A stretch of DNA of 64,000 nt from Bog-473 sp963807775 (GCA_963807775.1 CAWECY010000008.1:13588-77587); one strand, 5' to 3'. Shown: positions 44,765 to 53,372, counted from the stretch's first letter. Notes: generated by a model not told the origin, from the sequence alone. Numbers and translations are program-made.

Positions 44765-45250
44765 ATGCGCGATGTGACCATGCGACGGATCGCGATGACG
44801 ATGCTGAGCCTCGCCGTCTTGATCTTGTGCGCCACGGTGGGCGGAGGGGTTGAAGCCCCCGCCAGCTCGGGGCAGGAGTCGCTCCCCGCGTATCCGGCCA
44901 TCAGCACCGATGCGGGAATCATCTGGAGGATCGATGGGCCCCTGTTCCACGTTGACGCTTTGCAGGGTGCGAGCGTGATTACCAACGTAGGCTCGCTCGG
45001 TACCGACGGGGCGTATTACTGGGGTCGAGGCGGCAACGTCGTGTGGGTCACAACCGATGGTGGCAGTCGTTGGTGGCTGACCGGATTCTCATATGGAGTC
45101 AACCGCGTCACCGCCAGCCATGGCACTCTCCGTACGATCGCACTGGGTAGACAACTCAAGGGCGGCGAGATTGAGAGCTTCCTGTACACCTCAAATGATT
45201 CGGGCCATACGTGGGAGCTTCGTGGCCGACTTGCGAACCTCAGGTCCTAA
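44765..45250 (+). CDS. exported protein with Asp-box (BNR-like) motifs
   Basis: A 161-residue protein with a signal peptide (residues 1-33: MRDVTMRRIAMTMLSLAVL, cleavage near GVEAPA). The mature part has WVTTDGGSRWW and TSNDSGHTWEL, two Asp-box motifs (SxDxGxxW) as seen in sialidase-like and photosystem-assembly-like propellers. It is too short for a full propeller. Function unknown. Confidence 0.65.
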   Translation: MRDVTMRRIAMTMLSLAVLILCATVGGGVEAPASSGQESLPAYPAISTDAGIIWRIDGPLFHVDALQGASVITNVGSLGTDGAYYWGRGGNVVWVTTDGGSRWWLTGFSYGVNRVTASHGTLRTIALGRQLKGGEIESFLYTSNDSGHTWELRGRLANLRS

Positions 45251-45412
45251 CCGAAACTCACACAATCCCGGCGGCAATGTTCGCGGACACCCCTGGGCGA
45301 TGTGCTGCTCGCTGTTCGGGAGACCCTCTGTCCCGATTGAATCTAATAGTGCAGTAACGCCTTCTTGATTCGAGAAACTCACTGCATTGCCCGTACTCTC
45401 CGAGCAAGTCAT

Positions 45413-46840
45413 TTACAGCTCGATGTCCGCATAGAGGCGGTGGCGGTCGAGCAATCTGAAACACCGGTCTTCGCAGCCTTGGGCGATGTGGGGATCGATC
45501 TCGTACTTCGCTTTGGCTGTGGATGTCGCCGGTGTCGTGGCTCTCAGGGCAGTGACTATGACGTCGGCGACTTCGTCGATCTCGTGTGGCCTAAATCCCA
45601 GCGTGGTCAGCGCCGGTGTGCCAAGTCGAATTCCCGAGGTGTACCAGGCGCCGTTGGCGTCGCCTGGCAATGAGTTGCGATTGGTGACGACCCCTGCGTC
45701 AAGCAGGGCAGCCTCAGCTTGACGGCCGGTGAGTCCGAAGCTGGAAGCCACGTCCAAGAGCACAAGGTGGTTGTCAGTTCCACCAGTGATGAGCCGTGCA
45801 CCCCGCCGCATCAGACCTTCCGCCAGAGCGCGTGCATTCTCTACGATGTGGACGGCATAGGCAGCGAACGAGGACTGGCGAGCTTCAGACAAGGCAACGG
45901 CCTTGGCGGCCATCATGTGGGGCAGCGGTCCACCGAGGACCATCGGGCATCCTTTGTCTACGTAGGGTGCATATTCCTCGGCGCAGAGCACCAGTCCACC
46001 CCGAGGTCCGCGCAGTGATTTGTGGGTGGTGGAGGTCACGACATCGGCGTGGGGCACCGGATCGAGGTCACCGACCAGCACTTTCCCGGCCACCAGCCCA
46101 GCGAAGTGGGCCATGTCGACCATGAAAGTAGCCCCGACGTCGTGGGCGATCTCAGCCAAGATGGCGAAATTGGGGTTCCGGGGGTAGGCCGAGTACCCCG
46201 CCACGAGCACCAGCGGACGGAACTCTCTCACCTGGGCCGCTATGGCGCCGTAGTCGAGGAGTCCGGAAGCGGAATCGACCCCGTAGCTAGCCTGGTCAAA
46301 GAGCTTCCCGGAAATATTGGGTCGGAACCCATGGGTGAGGTGCCCACCGGCGTCGAGAGCCATGCCCATCATGCGCTGGGAGTGCAGTTCGTTGCGCAGT
46401 TGATCCCAGCTTACGGAGTCAAGGTCGTTCACGTGAGCCGCCCCAGCCTCGTTGAGAAATGGCTGCTCGACTCGGTGGGCAAGGATGGCCCAGTAAGCAA
46501 CCAGGTTGGCGTCAATCCCCGAATGAGGTTGGACATAGGCGTGATCGGCGCCGAACAGTGCTTTGGCGTGGTCCGTAGCCAATGTCTCGATCCGGTCAAC
46601 CATCTCGCATCCGGCATAAAAGCGATGGCCCGGAATGCCCTCGGCATACTTGTCCGACAGCCAGTTGCCCATGGCCAGCAGCACGGCCGGTGAGGCGTAG
46701 TTCTCTGAAGCGATAAGCTTCAGTTGACGCCGTTGGGACTCCAGCTCACCGACGATGGCCGCTGCCACATCTGGTTCGGCGGCAGAGATCACCTCCAACG
46801 CCGATCGATAGGCACTCGCTACGACTGGTTCGGGCACCAC
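45413..46840 (-). CDS. glyA: serine hydroxymethyltransferase, long actinobacterial form
   Basis: A 475-residue SHMT. LIASENYASPAVLLAMGNWLSDKYAEG, HSGIDANL, LVLVAGYSAYP, DMAHFAGLVAG and the PLP lysine K274 in TSTTHKSLRGPRGG are all present. It converts serine and tetrahydrofolate to glycine and methylene-THF. It is the long form (about 480 residues) found in streptomycetes beside the common 420-residue form. GTG start with AAGGAG. Its place right of the tRNA-Cys fragment suggests it may be an extra copy. Confidence 0.92.
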   Translation of the reverse strand: MVPEPVVASAYRSALEVISAAEPDVAAAIVGELESQRRQLKLIASENYASPAVLLAMGNWLSDKYAEGIPGHRFYAGCEMVDRIETLATDHAKALFGADHAYVQPHSGIDANLVAYWAILAHRVEQPFLNEAGAAHVNDLDSVSWDQLRNELHSQRMMGMALDAGGHLTHGFRPNISGKLFDQASYGVDSASGLLDYGAIAAQVREFRPLVLVAGYSAYPRNPNFAILAEIAHDVGATFMVDMAHFAGLVAGKVLVGDLDPVPHADVVTSTTHKSLRGPRGGLVLCAEEYAPYVDKGCPMVLGGPLPHMMAAKAVALSEARQSSFAAYAVHIVENARALAEGLMRRGARLITGGTDNHLVLLDVASSFGLTGRQAEAALLDAGVVTNRNSLPGDANGAWYTSGIRLGTPALTTLGFRPHEIDEVADVIVTALRATTPATSTAKAKYEIDPHIAQGCEDRCFRLLDRHRLYADIEL

Positions 46841-47169
46841 GCGCTCCTTCGGACGACATCGAGTCTTCGCCCAGGCGCACGGCTATGTCCGGCAGGCTGC
46901 CGGCGGGTCGGTCCCCGGTGGTACTCCACCCAGACGCCAGTAACGACCCGCTCCAACGATAGCCCCAACGAGCTGCCCTGAGAGGTAAGGACCCTGTCGA
47001 AGGTTGACTCGGAAGCGCCCGCGGAAGGATCGGCCCGCAGGCCTCCATTCGGGGCTCTGGAAATGTCCCTACCGCGCGGCCCATTTCCAAGCGAGGCATG
47101 CCTCCGATGTGCGCACGGTGGCACCCCATCCCGGCATGACATTCACCCAGTTGTGAGCCCCGTGACAGT
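46841..47169. other. intergenic region upstream of glyA
   Basis: About 330 bases holding the glyA leader on the minus strand. I looked for glycine, THF, SAM and cobalamin riboswitch cores and did not find one I could support. No gene seen. Confidence 0.4.
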
Positions 47170-48099
47170 TCAGATACCGACGGCGTGGCGCCCGCCCTCG
47201 AGCCACATTCGTAATGCCGGATCGAGAGCGGAGGCCGCTGTCTCATAGAGCGCGAGATCGTCGGGCGTCAACACGCCGCGCCATCGACCTGAGTCACCCT
47301 TGTAGAAAAAGCTGTCGGCGCCACCTTTCCACGTCATCGTCATTGGGTCTTCGGTGCCGCGTGCTTCGTTACGCATCGCTTCGAGTCCGACTGTTGCGAC
47401 CAAGGCGGGCCAGGAGTCCTCCCTGATATCGATGTCGCAGAACTGGGCTATCCGCCGCATCTCAGATCCGGGGTCGGCCTTGAGATCACCGAAGTGGACG
47501 AACAAGATATTGCGAAGCGCTCTCACCTCCCACCAGGTCGACAGATGGTGATGATGTGACCAATACGGCCAGCCATCGCGCTCCCACTCGAACCATCCTT
47601 CGCTCACCCACTGCGGCCACAACTCGCTCGGCGTTGACGGGCAGCGCGGGAACTCCGGTCCTGGGCGATCGAGGTCGTTGAACAGTTTGTACATCCGGTC
47701 GGTGTAGGACGAATAGTGATTGAACAACGACATGAAGACGTCACGGGTGTCCCGGCCAACGACGATGTACTTCGCCTGTGGAAAGAACCGTAGACCATCG
47801 GCGGCAAGATGGCTCTTCATAAACCTGCGATGACCCTGTGCTTCAAGACGGTCGAGGATCGGTTGCACCGGTCCAACGAATCGAGCATCGATCCACGGCG
47901 AGATTTCGGACAGTCTCGCACGCAAAGGACCCGGCCCGAGGATCAGGGCAGCGAGGATACGTTGCGTCCATGTCGTGCCGGCCTTGTACGCCGTCGTAAC
48001 GAAGATGTCGTCGTCGCGTGGTACGAACTGGTCCCAACGTGTGCTGTCGAGGTGGTGATTGCGGTACTCCCGGGTCCGCTCGGGTGGTTCCAGCCTCAT
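47170..48099 (-). CDS. sulfotransferase (cytosolic SULT-like, Sulfotransfer_1)
   Basis: A 309-residue sulfotransferase. The phosphosulfate loop is TTAYKAGTTWTQ near residue 36, the 3'-phosphate segment YIVVGRDTRDVFMSLFNHY, and the C-terminal GDSGRWRG resembles the RKGxxGDWK motif. It would move sulfate from PAPS to a small hydroxylated substrate. It is unrelated in architecture to the sulfotransferase at 32941. Confidence 0.88.
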   Translation of the reverse strand: MRLEPPERTREYRNHHLDSTRWDQFVPRDDDIFVTTAYKAGTTWTQRILAALILGPGPLRARLSEISPWIDARFVGPVQPILDRLEAQGHRRFMKSHLAADGLRFFPQAKYIVVGRDTRDVFMSLFNHYSSYTDRMYKLFNDLDRPGPEFPRCPSTPSELWPQWVSEGWFEWERDGWPYWSHHHHLSTWWEVRALRNILFVHFGDLKADPGSEMRRIAQFCDIDIREDSWPALVATVGLEAMRNEARGTEDPMTMTWKGGADSFFYKGDSGRWRGVLTPDDLALYETAASALDPALRMWLEGGRHAVGI

Positions 48100-48202
48100 G
48101 GCGACAAATCATGCCACCGTGCCACTCTGCTGACTGGGCCGAGCCGTTCCACATGGCACCCCAGCCCGGCGATCGGGGGCAGGGTGTGGGCGATAATCGT
48201 GC

Positions 48203-48553
48203 ATGGCTGTGCAGCCGGAACCCCAGGGAAATGAGCCCTCAGGATTGATCATTCTGTATCGATCGAACCATGGCTGGGTTGACCGTGAGCTGCCCTTCGG
48301 CGTTTTAGTGGACGGAGAGGAGCGGACATCGATCCTCCCACGCGAGCACGCCGACATCAGGCTGCCGGAAGGAACGCATCGGGTCGGTGTCTATTGCATA
48401 GACGAGGGAATGGCGTCCATCGACGTCGCCGTCGTTGGTGATCAGACCAAGTACCTGATCTGCTCTTCGAGACCTGGCGCAGCGTGGTTCAACCCGCTGT
48501 TTCTTGGTCGTTGGGCCAGGGTAAGGCTTCGAGAATCGTCCAAGCCCGTATGA
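48203..48553 (+). CDS. hypothetical protein, 116 residues
   Basis: Soluble beta-rich protein. The segment VDGEERTSILPREHADIRLPEGTHRVGVYC resembles DUF2846-like small beta-sandwich proteins that present a PEGA-like turn. Start ATG 48203. No function assigned. Confidence 0.6.
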   Translation: MAVQPEPQGNEPSGLIILYRSNHGWVDRELPFGVLVDGEERTSILPREHADIRLPEGTHRVGVYCIDEGMASIDVAVVGDQTKYLICSSRPGAAWFNPLFLGRWARVRLRESSKPV

Positions 48554-48585
48554 CCCGAACCAGGCGTACGGGGGCAGGCACAGAT

Positions 48586-48798
48586 TCAGTTCGGCACTAA
48601 CCAAGTCACCAGAATGACGTCGCCAGGCAGGTCCGGTCGCAACAAGGCCGACTGAGCTTGCTCCCGAGCATTTTCAGGGTCGTTTGGACTGCCGGTTGGC
48701 TCAAAAACGCTCAAGGCATTCTCAAAGAACGTTCCATCGTCGCTGTAGTCCCGCACGTCGAGACCGAGCACTACACGATTGGCCCGAGCCAATGAATC
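48586..48798 (-). pseudogene. 3' part of a small ORF split by IS21
   Basis: The minus-strand frame reads LARANRVVLGLDVRDYSDDG and ends VTWLVPN. Its upstream half lies at 51640-51752 beyond the IS21. Removing the IS and one GAATC copy joins the two in frame to give a 106-residue protein. No family recognised; VVLGLDVRDYS faintly resembles the start of cyclase-like regulatory proteins. Confidence 0.65.
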
Positions 48799-48927
48799 TG
48801 TCAACGGCCATCAGAATTTCCCCACAGGCGGCCATGTAATTTCCCCGCGGACGGCCACGAGAAGTCCCCAGGGACGGCCATTGGAATTCCCCAGGGACGG
48901 CCACGAGAACTCCCCGCGGACGGCCAC
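48799..48927. repeat. left IS21 end: array of about 23-bp repeats
   Basis: About five units with consensus CGGCCAnnnnAAnTCCCC followed by nnGGA, starting at the terminus. These are probable IstA binding sites. Confidence 0.85.
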
Positions 48928-48941
48928 GTTGTGGGTCGGGT

Positions 48942-49724
48942 TCAGTCGTCGAGAGGCTTCACCCCCTTGCCCGAGGTGGCGTCGGCCAGACGCACCGATT
49001 CCCCTTCGGTGACGATCACGTGGGCATGGTGAAGGAGCCGGTCCACGAGCGCTGAGGCGATCGTCTTGTCCATCAGCTGGTCCAGTCCCGAAGGGTGCAG
49101 GTTCGACGAGATCGCCACCGAGCGCTTCTCGTAGGCGGCGTCGACGAGGCGGTACAGGCCCTCGGCGGCATCGGCCGAGACCGGCAGAAGTCCTATGTCG
49201 TCGACCACGGTGAGCGACACCGACGAGAGCGCGGCGAAGGCCTTGGAGACCGAGTCGTCGACGCGGTGGCGGCGCACCAGGGCCCCGAGATCCTCGACGG
49301 AGAACCAGGCCACGCTCAAGCCGTCTTCGACGGCCTTTTGCCCGAGCGCTTCGAGCCAGTGGCTCTTGCCCGTGCCGCTCGGCCCGGCAATGGCCAGGTT
49401 CTCGTGTCGCGGCACCCACTCGAGGGTGGCCAGACCCTGCTGGGTGGCCGCAGGTATCGACGAGCGCGAGGGCACCCAGCTCTCGAGGGTCTTGCCGGCG
49501 GGGAAGTGAGCCCGGCGCCGCTTGACCTCCATGGTGGAGCGATCGCGTCCCTCGGCCTCGTGGCTGAGCAGCACCCGGAGCATCTCCGCGGGGTCCCAGC
49601 GCTGGGCCTGGGCGGTGCGCACGACATCTTCGAGCTGCTCGCGTACGTACTTGAGGCGAAGCCGCCGACACAGGGCGGTCACCTCGTCGAGGGCCACCTG
49701 CGAGGTCGCTACTCGTTCGCTCAT
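48942..49724 (-). CDS. istB: IstB-like AAA+ ATPase of IS21
   Basis: A 260-residue IstB: Walker A IAGPSGTGKS, Walker B TVVDDIGLLP, sensor SSNLHPSGLDQLM, arginine finger region ALVDRLLHHAHVI. It assembles on target DNA and recruits IstA. ATG 49724 overlaps the stop of the small ORF upstream; the much longer open frame is a shadow of istA. Confidence 0.95.
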   Translation of the reverse strand: MSERVATSQVALDEVTALCRRLRLKYVREQLEDVVRTAQAQRWDPAEMLRVLLSHEAEGRDRSTMEVKRRRAHFPAGKTLESWVPSRSSIPAATQQGLATLEWVPRHENLAIAGPSGTGKSHWLEALGQKAVEDGLSVAWFSVEDLGALVRRHRVDDSVSKAFAALSSVSLTVVDDIGLLPVSADAAEGLYRLVDAAYEKRSVAISSNLHPSGLDQLMDKTIASALVDRLLHHAHVIVTEGESVRLADATSGKGVKPLDD

Positions 49725-49924
49725 GACGTTGCCACCACGATGGCGTCGCGCAGACGTCGGCAGTCCTGCGCGATCTCGTCGGCGTCGTAGCCCGCCCCGC
49801 TCGAGGCGCACAAGATGGTGCACAAGGAGCCGGAACGATGGGCGCAGATCTCGATGATGAACTCGAGCAACTCCATGAGCTCGACGGCGTCGAGCGCGTC
49901 GATGCAGACAGGGGCGGGGCTCAT
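49721..49924 (-). CDS. small protein encoded between istA and istB
   Basis: A 67-residue frame whose ATG overlaps the istA stop (49921-49924) and whose TGA overlaps the istB start (49721-49724), both as ATGA. The product is acidic and helical (MSPAPVCIDALDAVELMELL) with three Cys. The perfect double coupling indicates that it is translated with the transposition genes. I know no role for such a protein in IS21. Confidence 0.65.
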   Translation of the reverse strand: MSPAPVCIDALDAVELMELLEFIIEICAHRSGSLCTILCASSGAGYDADEIAQDCRRLRDAIVVATS

Positions 49925-51444
49925 TGCTCACCCTCCTCGTCCTGGTCGCCCGAAGTGACGCTCTGCGCACCGAGGGCCGACCACATCTGGGTGCCCTGAG
50001 CCAAAGAGTGCTCTGGTGGTGGGACGACCACCCCGGCCACCCCTCCCGCGCCGTGCACCAAGATGGAGTCGAGGTCACCGGCACCGAAACGCCCGGCCAT
50101 GGCCGCGAGGCCGAGGGCGGCATCCACCGCGCTCTGACCGTGCAGCGAGGCCAACGTGACCGCCTCGGCCATCCGGGTCTCGATCCTGCGGGCGCCGCAG
50201 GCGGCCGCCTCGACGAGGTAGAGCTTGGCTCCCTCGCCGAGGGCCAGGAAGGCCGCCTCCGAAGGTCTCTTGGCCTTGGGCTGGCGATGCAGCGGATCCG
50301 CCGGGTGCTCTCGGTAGTGGGCGTCGACGATGGAGGCCCCACCGGCACCGAGGAGATCGTGACGGGCCACCTCGGTGGCTCCCGTTCCCTCACCGGCGAC
50401 AATGACCACCTCGCGCTCGTGCACCCTGACCCAGACCATGGTGTCGACCAAGGTGTCGGGGACGCTATAACGCGCACCTCGGAACGAGACCACAGAGGAC
50501 CACCCGACTGAGCGCGACTCGCCGAAGGCAACGCTGTAGGGGGCATCGGGGACCCGGTGCAAGAATCCACGCTCCACCTCGAGTGCCTCGGCGGGAACCT
50601 GGCGGGTGACGGCGTGGATGCGGTGATTGAACGAGTCGGCCGCCGCCGCGCAGGCCGCCACAAGCTCGCCGAAGTCACGGTAGTCGGCCAGCAGGTTGTA
50701 CTCGGTGGGAACGAGATCCGCCTTGGCAATGCCGACGGTGCGTTCGGAACCGCCTTTCGATTCGGGGTCATAGGGGACACAGGTCGCGATGGTCACCCCG
50801 TAGTAGCGGCTGAGATCCACCGCGCCCCGGTTGCGCACCGGGATGCCGGCGATGTGGTGGTCGGTGACGGTCTTCTCGTTATCAGTGAGCAGGTAGGTCG
50901 GTGCACCCCCGATGATGCGGAAGCTCTGGTCGAGCGCGGCCACGACCGAGGGCCAGGAGCGGTCGGCCAAGGGAATGATCACCCGGAAGCGAGACCAGGC
51001 CAGCCAGGCACAGAACAAGACGGTGGACAAACCGTCGACAACGGGGCCGTCTCCGTAGTCCCATTGCAGCCAGTGCCCGGGTTCGGTGATCCAGGGCTTG
51101 TAGATGCGATGGGTCTGGCGCTTCCAGGCGGCCTTGGCGTGGGCCACCACCCGCCGGGTCGTGCGCTCTGATCCCGAGTAGCCCATGGCCACCAAGCGGT
51201 CGTGGACGACGTCGGCCCGGATCTTCCCCGACGACCGCTCGACCCACTGGTCGATCTTGTCGGCAAAGGTGTCGGCGACACTGGACCGTGGCGAAGGCGC
51301 CGCCCCGAGCGTCCCGGCCGCCCGGGCCGCCACCAACGCGGCGACGGTGTGGTGGTCGACGCCGGTCAGCTCCGCCGCGCTCCGATAGCAATTCGTGAGG
51401 TCGTAGGCCTCGAGTACTTCCATCTCTTTCTCCTCGGACAACAT
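49921..51444 (-). CDS. istA: IstA transposase of IS21
   Basis: A 507-residue DDE transposase: N-terminal HTH (EVLEAYDLTNCYRSAAELTG), first Asp in WLQWDYGDG, second in YLLTDNEKTV, Glu in PESKGGSERTVG, and a C-terminal beta-barrel. AAGGAGG eight bases before ATG 51444 fixes the start. It cuts and joins the element ends. Confidence 0.95.
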   Translation of the reverse strand: MLSEEKEMEVLEAYDLTNCYRSAAELTGVDHHTVAALVAARAAGTLGAAPSPRSSVADTFADKIDQWVERSSGKIRADVVHDRLVAMGYSGSERTTRRVVAHAKAAWKRQTHRIYKPWITEPGHWLQWDYGDGPVVDGLSTVLFCAWLAWSRFRVIIPLADRSWPSVVAALDQSFRIIGGAPTYLLTDNEKTVTDHHIAGIPVRNRGAVDLSRYYGVTIATCVPYDPESKGGSERTVGIAKADLVPTEYNLLADYRDFGELVAACAAAADSFNHRIHAVTRQVPAEALEVERGFLHRVPDAPYSVAFGESRSVGWSSVVSFRGARYSVPDTLVDTMVWVRVHEREVVIVAGEGTGATEVARHDLLGAGGASIVDAHYREHPADPLHRQPKAKRPSEAAFLALGEGAKLYLVEAAACGARRIETRMAEAVTLASLHGQSAVDAALGLAAMAGRFGAGDLDSILVHGAGGVAGVVVPPPEHSLAQGTQMWSALGAQSVTSGDQDEEGEQ

Positions 51445-51532
51445 TGGGTGTTCCTCCTTGGTTCGATGGGCCATTTGCCGGCTTCCATCGATGCCAAGGG
51501 GGAACCCTCAAGTGGTGGATGGAGAGGACATC

Positions 51533-51639
51533 GCTGTCCGCTCCTGGGGAATTCCGGTGGCCGTACCCGGGGAATTCCGCTGTCCGTCCGTGGGGAGTTC
51601 TATTGGCCGCCTATGGGGATTTTGACGTGGCCGCTGACA
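51533..51639. repeat. right IS21 end: array of about 23-bp repeats
   Basis: About four units, in inverted orientation to those of the left end, with the same CGGCCA...TCCCC pattern; some units carry CGGACA instead. Confidence 0.85.
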
Positions 51640-51752
51640 GAATCAAGGGCAACCGTGACGTGAGACAGCGCCCAGCAAACCTCTCCGTTGGGGTCCACCC
51701 GAGCGGCAGCTCGAACGTCTTGAGGTAAGCATTCCAAGTCGCTCGCAGGCAC
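51640..51752 (-). pseudogene. 5' part of a small ORF split by IS21
   Basis: From GTG 51752 the frame reads VPASDLECLPQDVRAAARVD and on to HVTVALDS at the IS junction, continuing into the 3' part at 48586-48798 once the IS and one GAATC are removed. The joined length, 321 bases, is an exact multiple of three with no internal stop. Confidence 0.65.
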
Positions 51753-51866
51753 TTCCCGATGCTACTGAGGGGTGCTGCCGCTGTGCCGAAGTGTCCCACC
51801 TACCCGGCATGAAGAGTGTAAGAGTGCCTTCCCGTCGGAGCATCCACCCGTCGCCGAGGTCTCGAC

Positions 51867-52004
51867 ATTACGGTCAGGCACCCCTGGGCTTCGGCCTGAC
51901 TCGTAATCCATACGGTCTCACGTTGGTTCGTCGTCCGATGCCCAGGCTCACCCGGCACCACTGGTCGGGCGGTGTGATCAGTCGTCCTGTTCGCGCAGGC
52001 CGAC
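51867..52004 (+). ncRNA. structured leader of IS110 element, candidate bridge RNA
   Basis: Three hairpins follow one another directly upstream of the IS110 recombinase: (1) 13-bp stem 51867-51879 / 51894-51907 (ATTACG GTCAGGC with one bulged T, 14-base loop); (2) 51949-51974, CACCCG..ACC/GGT CGG..GTG with internal loops; (3) 51981-52004, GTCG.CCTG / CAGG.CGAC. IS110 recombinases use a bridge RNA encoded in the left end, with a 5' stem-loop and two guide loops; position and size agree. Exact ends are not known. Confidence 0.45.
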
Positions 52005-52071
52005 ATCTCACGATCCCGCCGTCCCAGCGGTGTTGCCACCCCTTGACCGATTCAGAGGAGAAGGAGCGGCA

Positions 52072-53115
52072 GTGACAATCATGGTAGATACCCAGCGCGC
52101 CCTGACGGGCGGCGTCGATACGCACGCCGATGTCCATGTGGCGGCGGTGATCGACCCCGAGGGCGGCTTGCTCGGCGTGGAGTCCTTTGCCACCGACCTC
52201 GCCGGCTACAAGTCGCTCAGTGCCTGGATGTGCGCCTTTGGGGAGATCGGCCTGGTCGGGGTGGAAGGCACGGGCTCCTACGGGGCCGGCCTCGCCCGTC
52301 ACCTGCATCGAGTGGGCCTCGTCGTCGTCGAAGTCGACCGGCCCAACCGCCAAGAGCGGGCTCGGGCGGGTAAGTCCGACTCACTCGATGCCATCGAGGC
52401 GGCCCGGGCCGCGTTGTCTGGACGCGCCTTCGGCGTGGCCAAGACCCGCGACGGCAACGTCGAAGCCATCCGCGCCCTCATGGTGGCGCGCCGCAGCGCA
52501 CGAGAGTCGAGAACCAAGGCCATGAACCAGATCCGTCAGCTCGTCTACACCGCCCCCGATGAGCTGCGGGAACGCTTTGTGGGGGTTCCCTCGTGGCGTC
52601 TGGCCGAAGGGGTCGCAATCCTGCGGGTGCACGCCGATGCCGACCCGGTGCGCATGGCGACCAAGAGCGCCCTCGGCACGCTCGGCCGCCGAGCGGTCGC
52701 GCTCGGAGAAGAGGGCAAGCGCCTCGACGTCCTGATCGCCCGCTTGGTCGACAAGGTGGCTCCTGAACTCGTCGAGCTGGTGGGCCTCGGCCCCGACACC
52801 GCCGCGCTCCTCCTCATCGCGGCGGGCGACAACCCCTCACGACTGCGCAGCGAGGCCACCTGGGCCAAGCTCTGCGGCGTGGCACCGCTCGAGGCTTCCT
52901 CGGGCAAGGTCACCCGACACCGTCTCAACCGCGGCGGCGACCGACAGGCCAACCACGCCCTTTGGCGCATCGTCTTGACCCGGATGTCATGCCACGCGCC
53001 GACCAAGGTCTACGTGGCGCGTCGCACCGCTGAGGGCAAGTCCAAAAGAGAGATCATGCGCATCCTCAAGCGCTACGTCGCCCGGGAGGTCTACCACTAC
53101 CTGCCCCGGGATTAG
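52072..53115 (+). CDS. IS110-family recombinase (DEDD transposase)
   Basis: A 347-residue IS110 recombinase. DEDD residues fall in GGVDTHADVH, VGVEGTGSYG and KSDSLDAIEAAR; the C-terminal Tnp domain has LEASSGKVTRHRLNRGGDRQAN with the catalytic Ser region. AAGGAG at 52061 supports GTG 52072. It should catalyse RNA-guided DNA recombination without inverted repeats. The 3' end abuts a strong hairpin. Confidence 0.93.
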   Translation: MTIMVDTQRALTGGVDTHADVHVAAVIDPEGGLLGVESFATDLAGYKSLSAWMCAFGEIGLVGVEGTGSYGAGLARHLHRVGLVVVEVDRPNRQERARAGKSDSLDAIEAARAALSGRAFGVAKTRDGNVEAIRALMVARRSARESRTKAMNQIRQLVYTAPDELRERFVGVPSWRLAEGVAILRVHADADPVRMATKSALGTLGRRAVALGEEGKRLDVLIARLVDKVAPELVELVGLGPDTAALLLIAAGDNPSRLRSEATWAKLCGVAPLEASSGKVTRHRLNRGGDRQANHALWRIVLTRMSCHAPTKVYVARRTAEGKSKREIMRILKRYVAREVYHYLPRD

Positions 53116-53206
53116 AGCTCCTCGGAGCGGCGGGCCTGGCCCACATATCCCGGCTGCCGCGTTCACGTTGGCCTACATACGACTTGCCGGCCCGCCGTTC
53201 CGAGCT
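53116..53206 (+). repeat. long hairpin immediately after the IS110 recombinase
   Basis: AGCTC 53116-53120 pairs with GAGCT 53202-53206, a 3-base bulge follows, then 13 pairs (53124-53136 with 53189-53201, one G-U). The loop is 52 bases. It begins one base after the stop. It may be a terminator, a right-end recombination structure, or part of an RNA. Confidence 0.7.
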
Positions 53207-53372
53207 GCACCCGACTTCGTCGAAGTGATCGCACCGATGGCCTAATAAGAGTCTGCCCTCGAGAACTGAGTGGCCCTTTCATGTCGTGCCTCGCGGCATC
53301 ACCATCGACACCAAACTGCCCCTTGACATCCATAGGAGATTCGTATGGGGCTACCGATCCCTGATCGTGAAC

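Larger units (their letters stand above)
48799..51639 (-). mobile_element. IS21-family insertion sequence, 2841 bp, with GAATC target duplication
   Basis: Ends TGTCAACGGCC (left, 48799) and, read inward from 51639, TGTCAGCGGCC (right). Both ends carry arrays of about 23-bp subterminal repeats. The element is flanked by direct repeats GAATC at 48794-48798 and 51640-51644. It encodes istA, istB and an extra small gene between them, all intact, so it may be active. Confidence 0.93.

Noticed and set aside
46841..47169. Possible riboswitch before glyA
   Set aside because: No conserved core of glycine, THF, SAM or cobalamin riboswitches could be matched.
48799..48927. CRISPR-like ladder of 23-bp repeats
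   Set aside because: There are no spacers of constant length, the units are imperfect, and the same array occurs inverted at the other end of the IS21.
48942..50780. 612-codon frame joining istB to part of istA
   Set aside because: Only the last 260 codons are protein-like (IstB); the front is the istA shadow.
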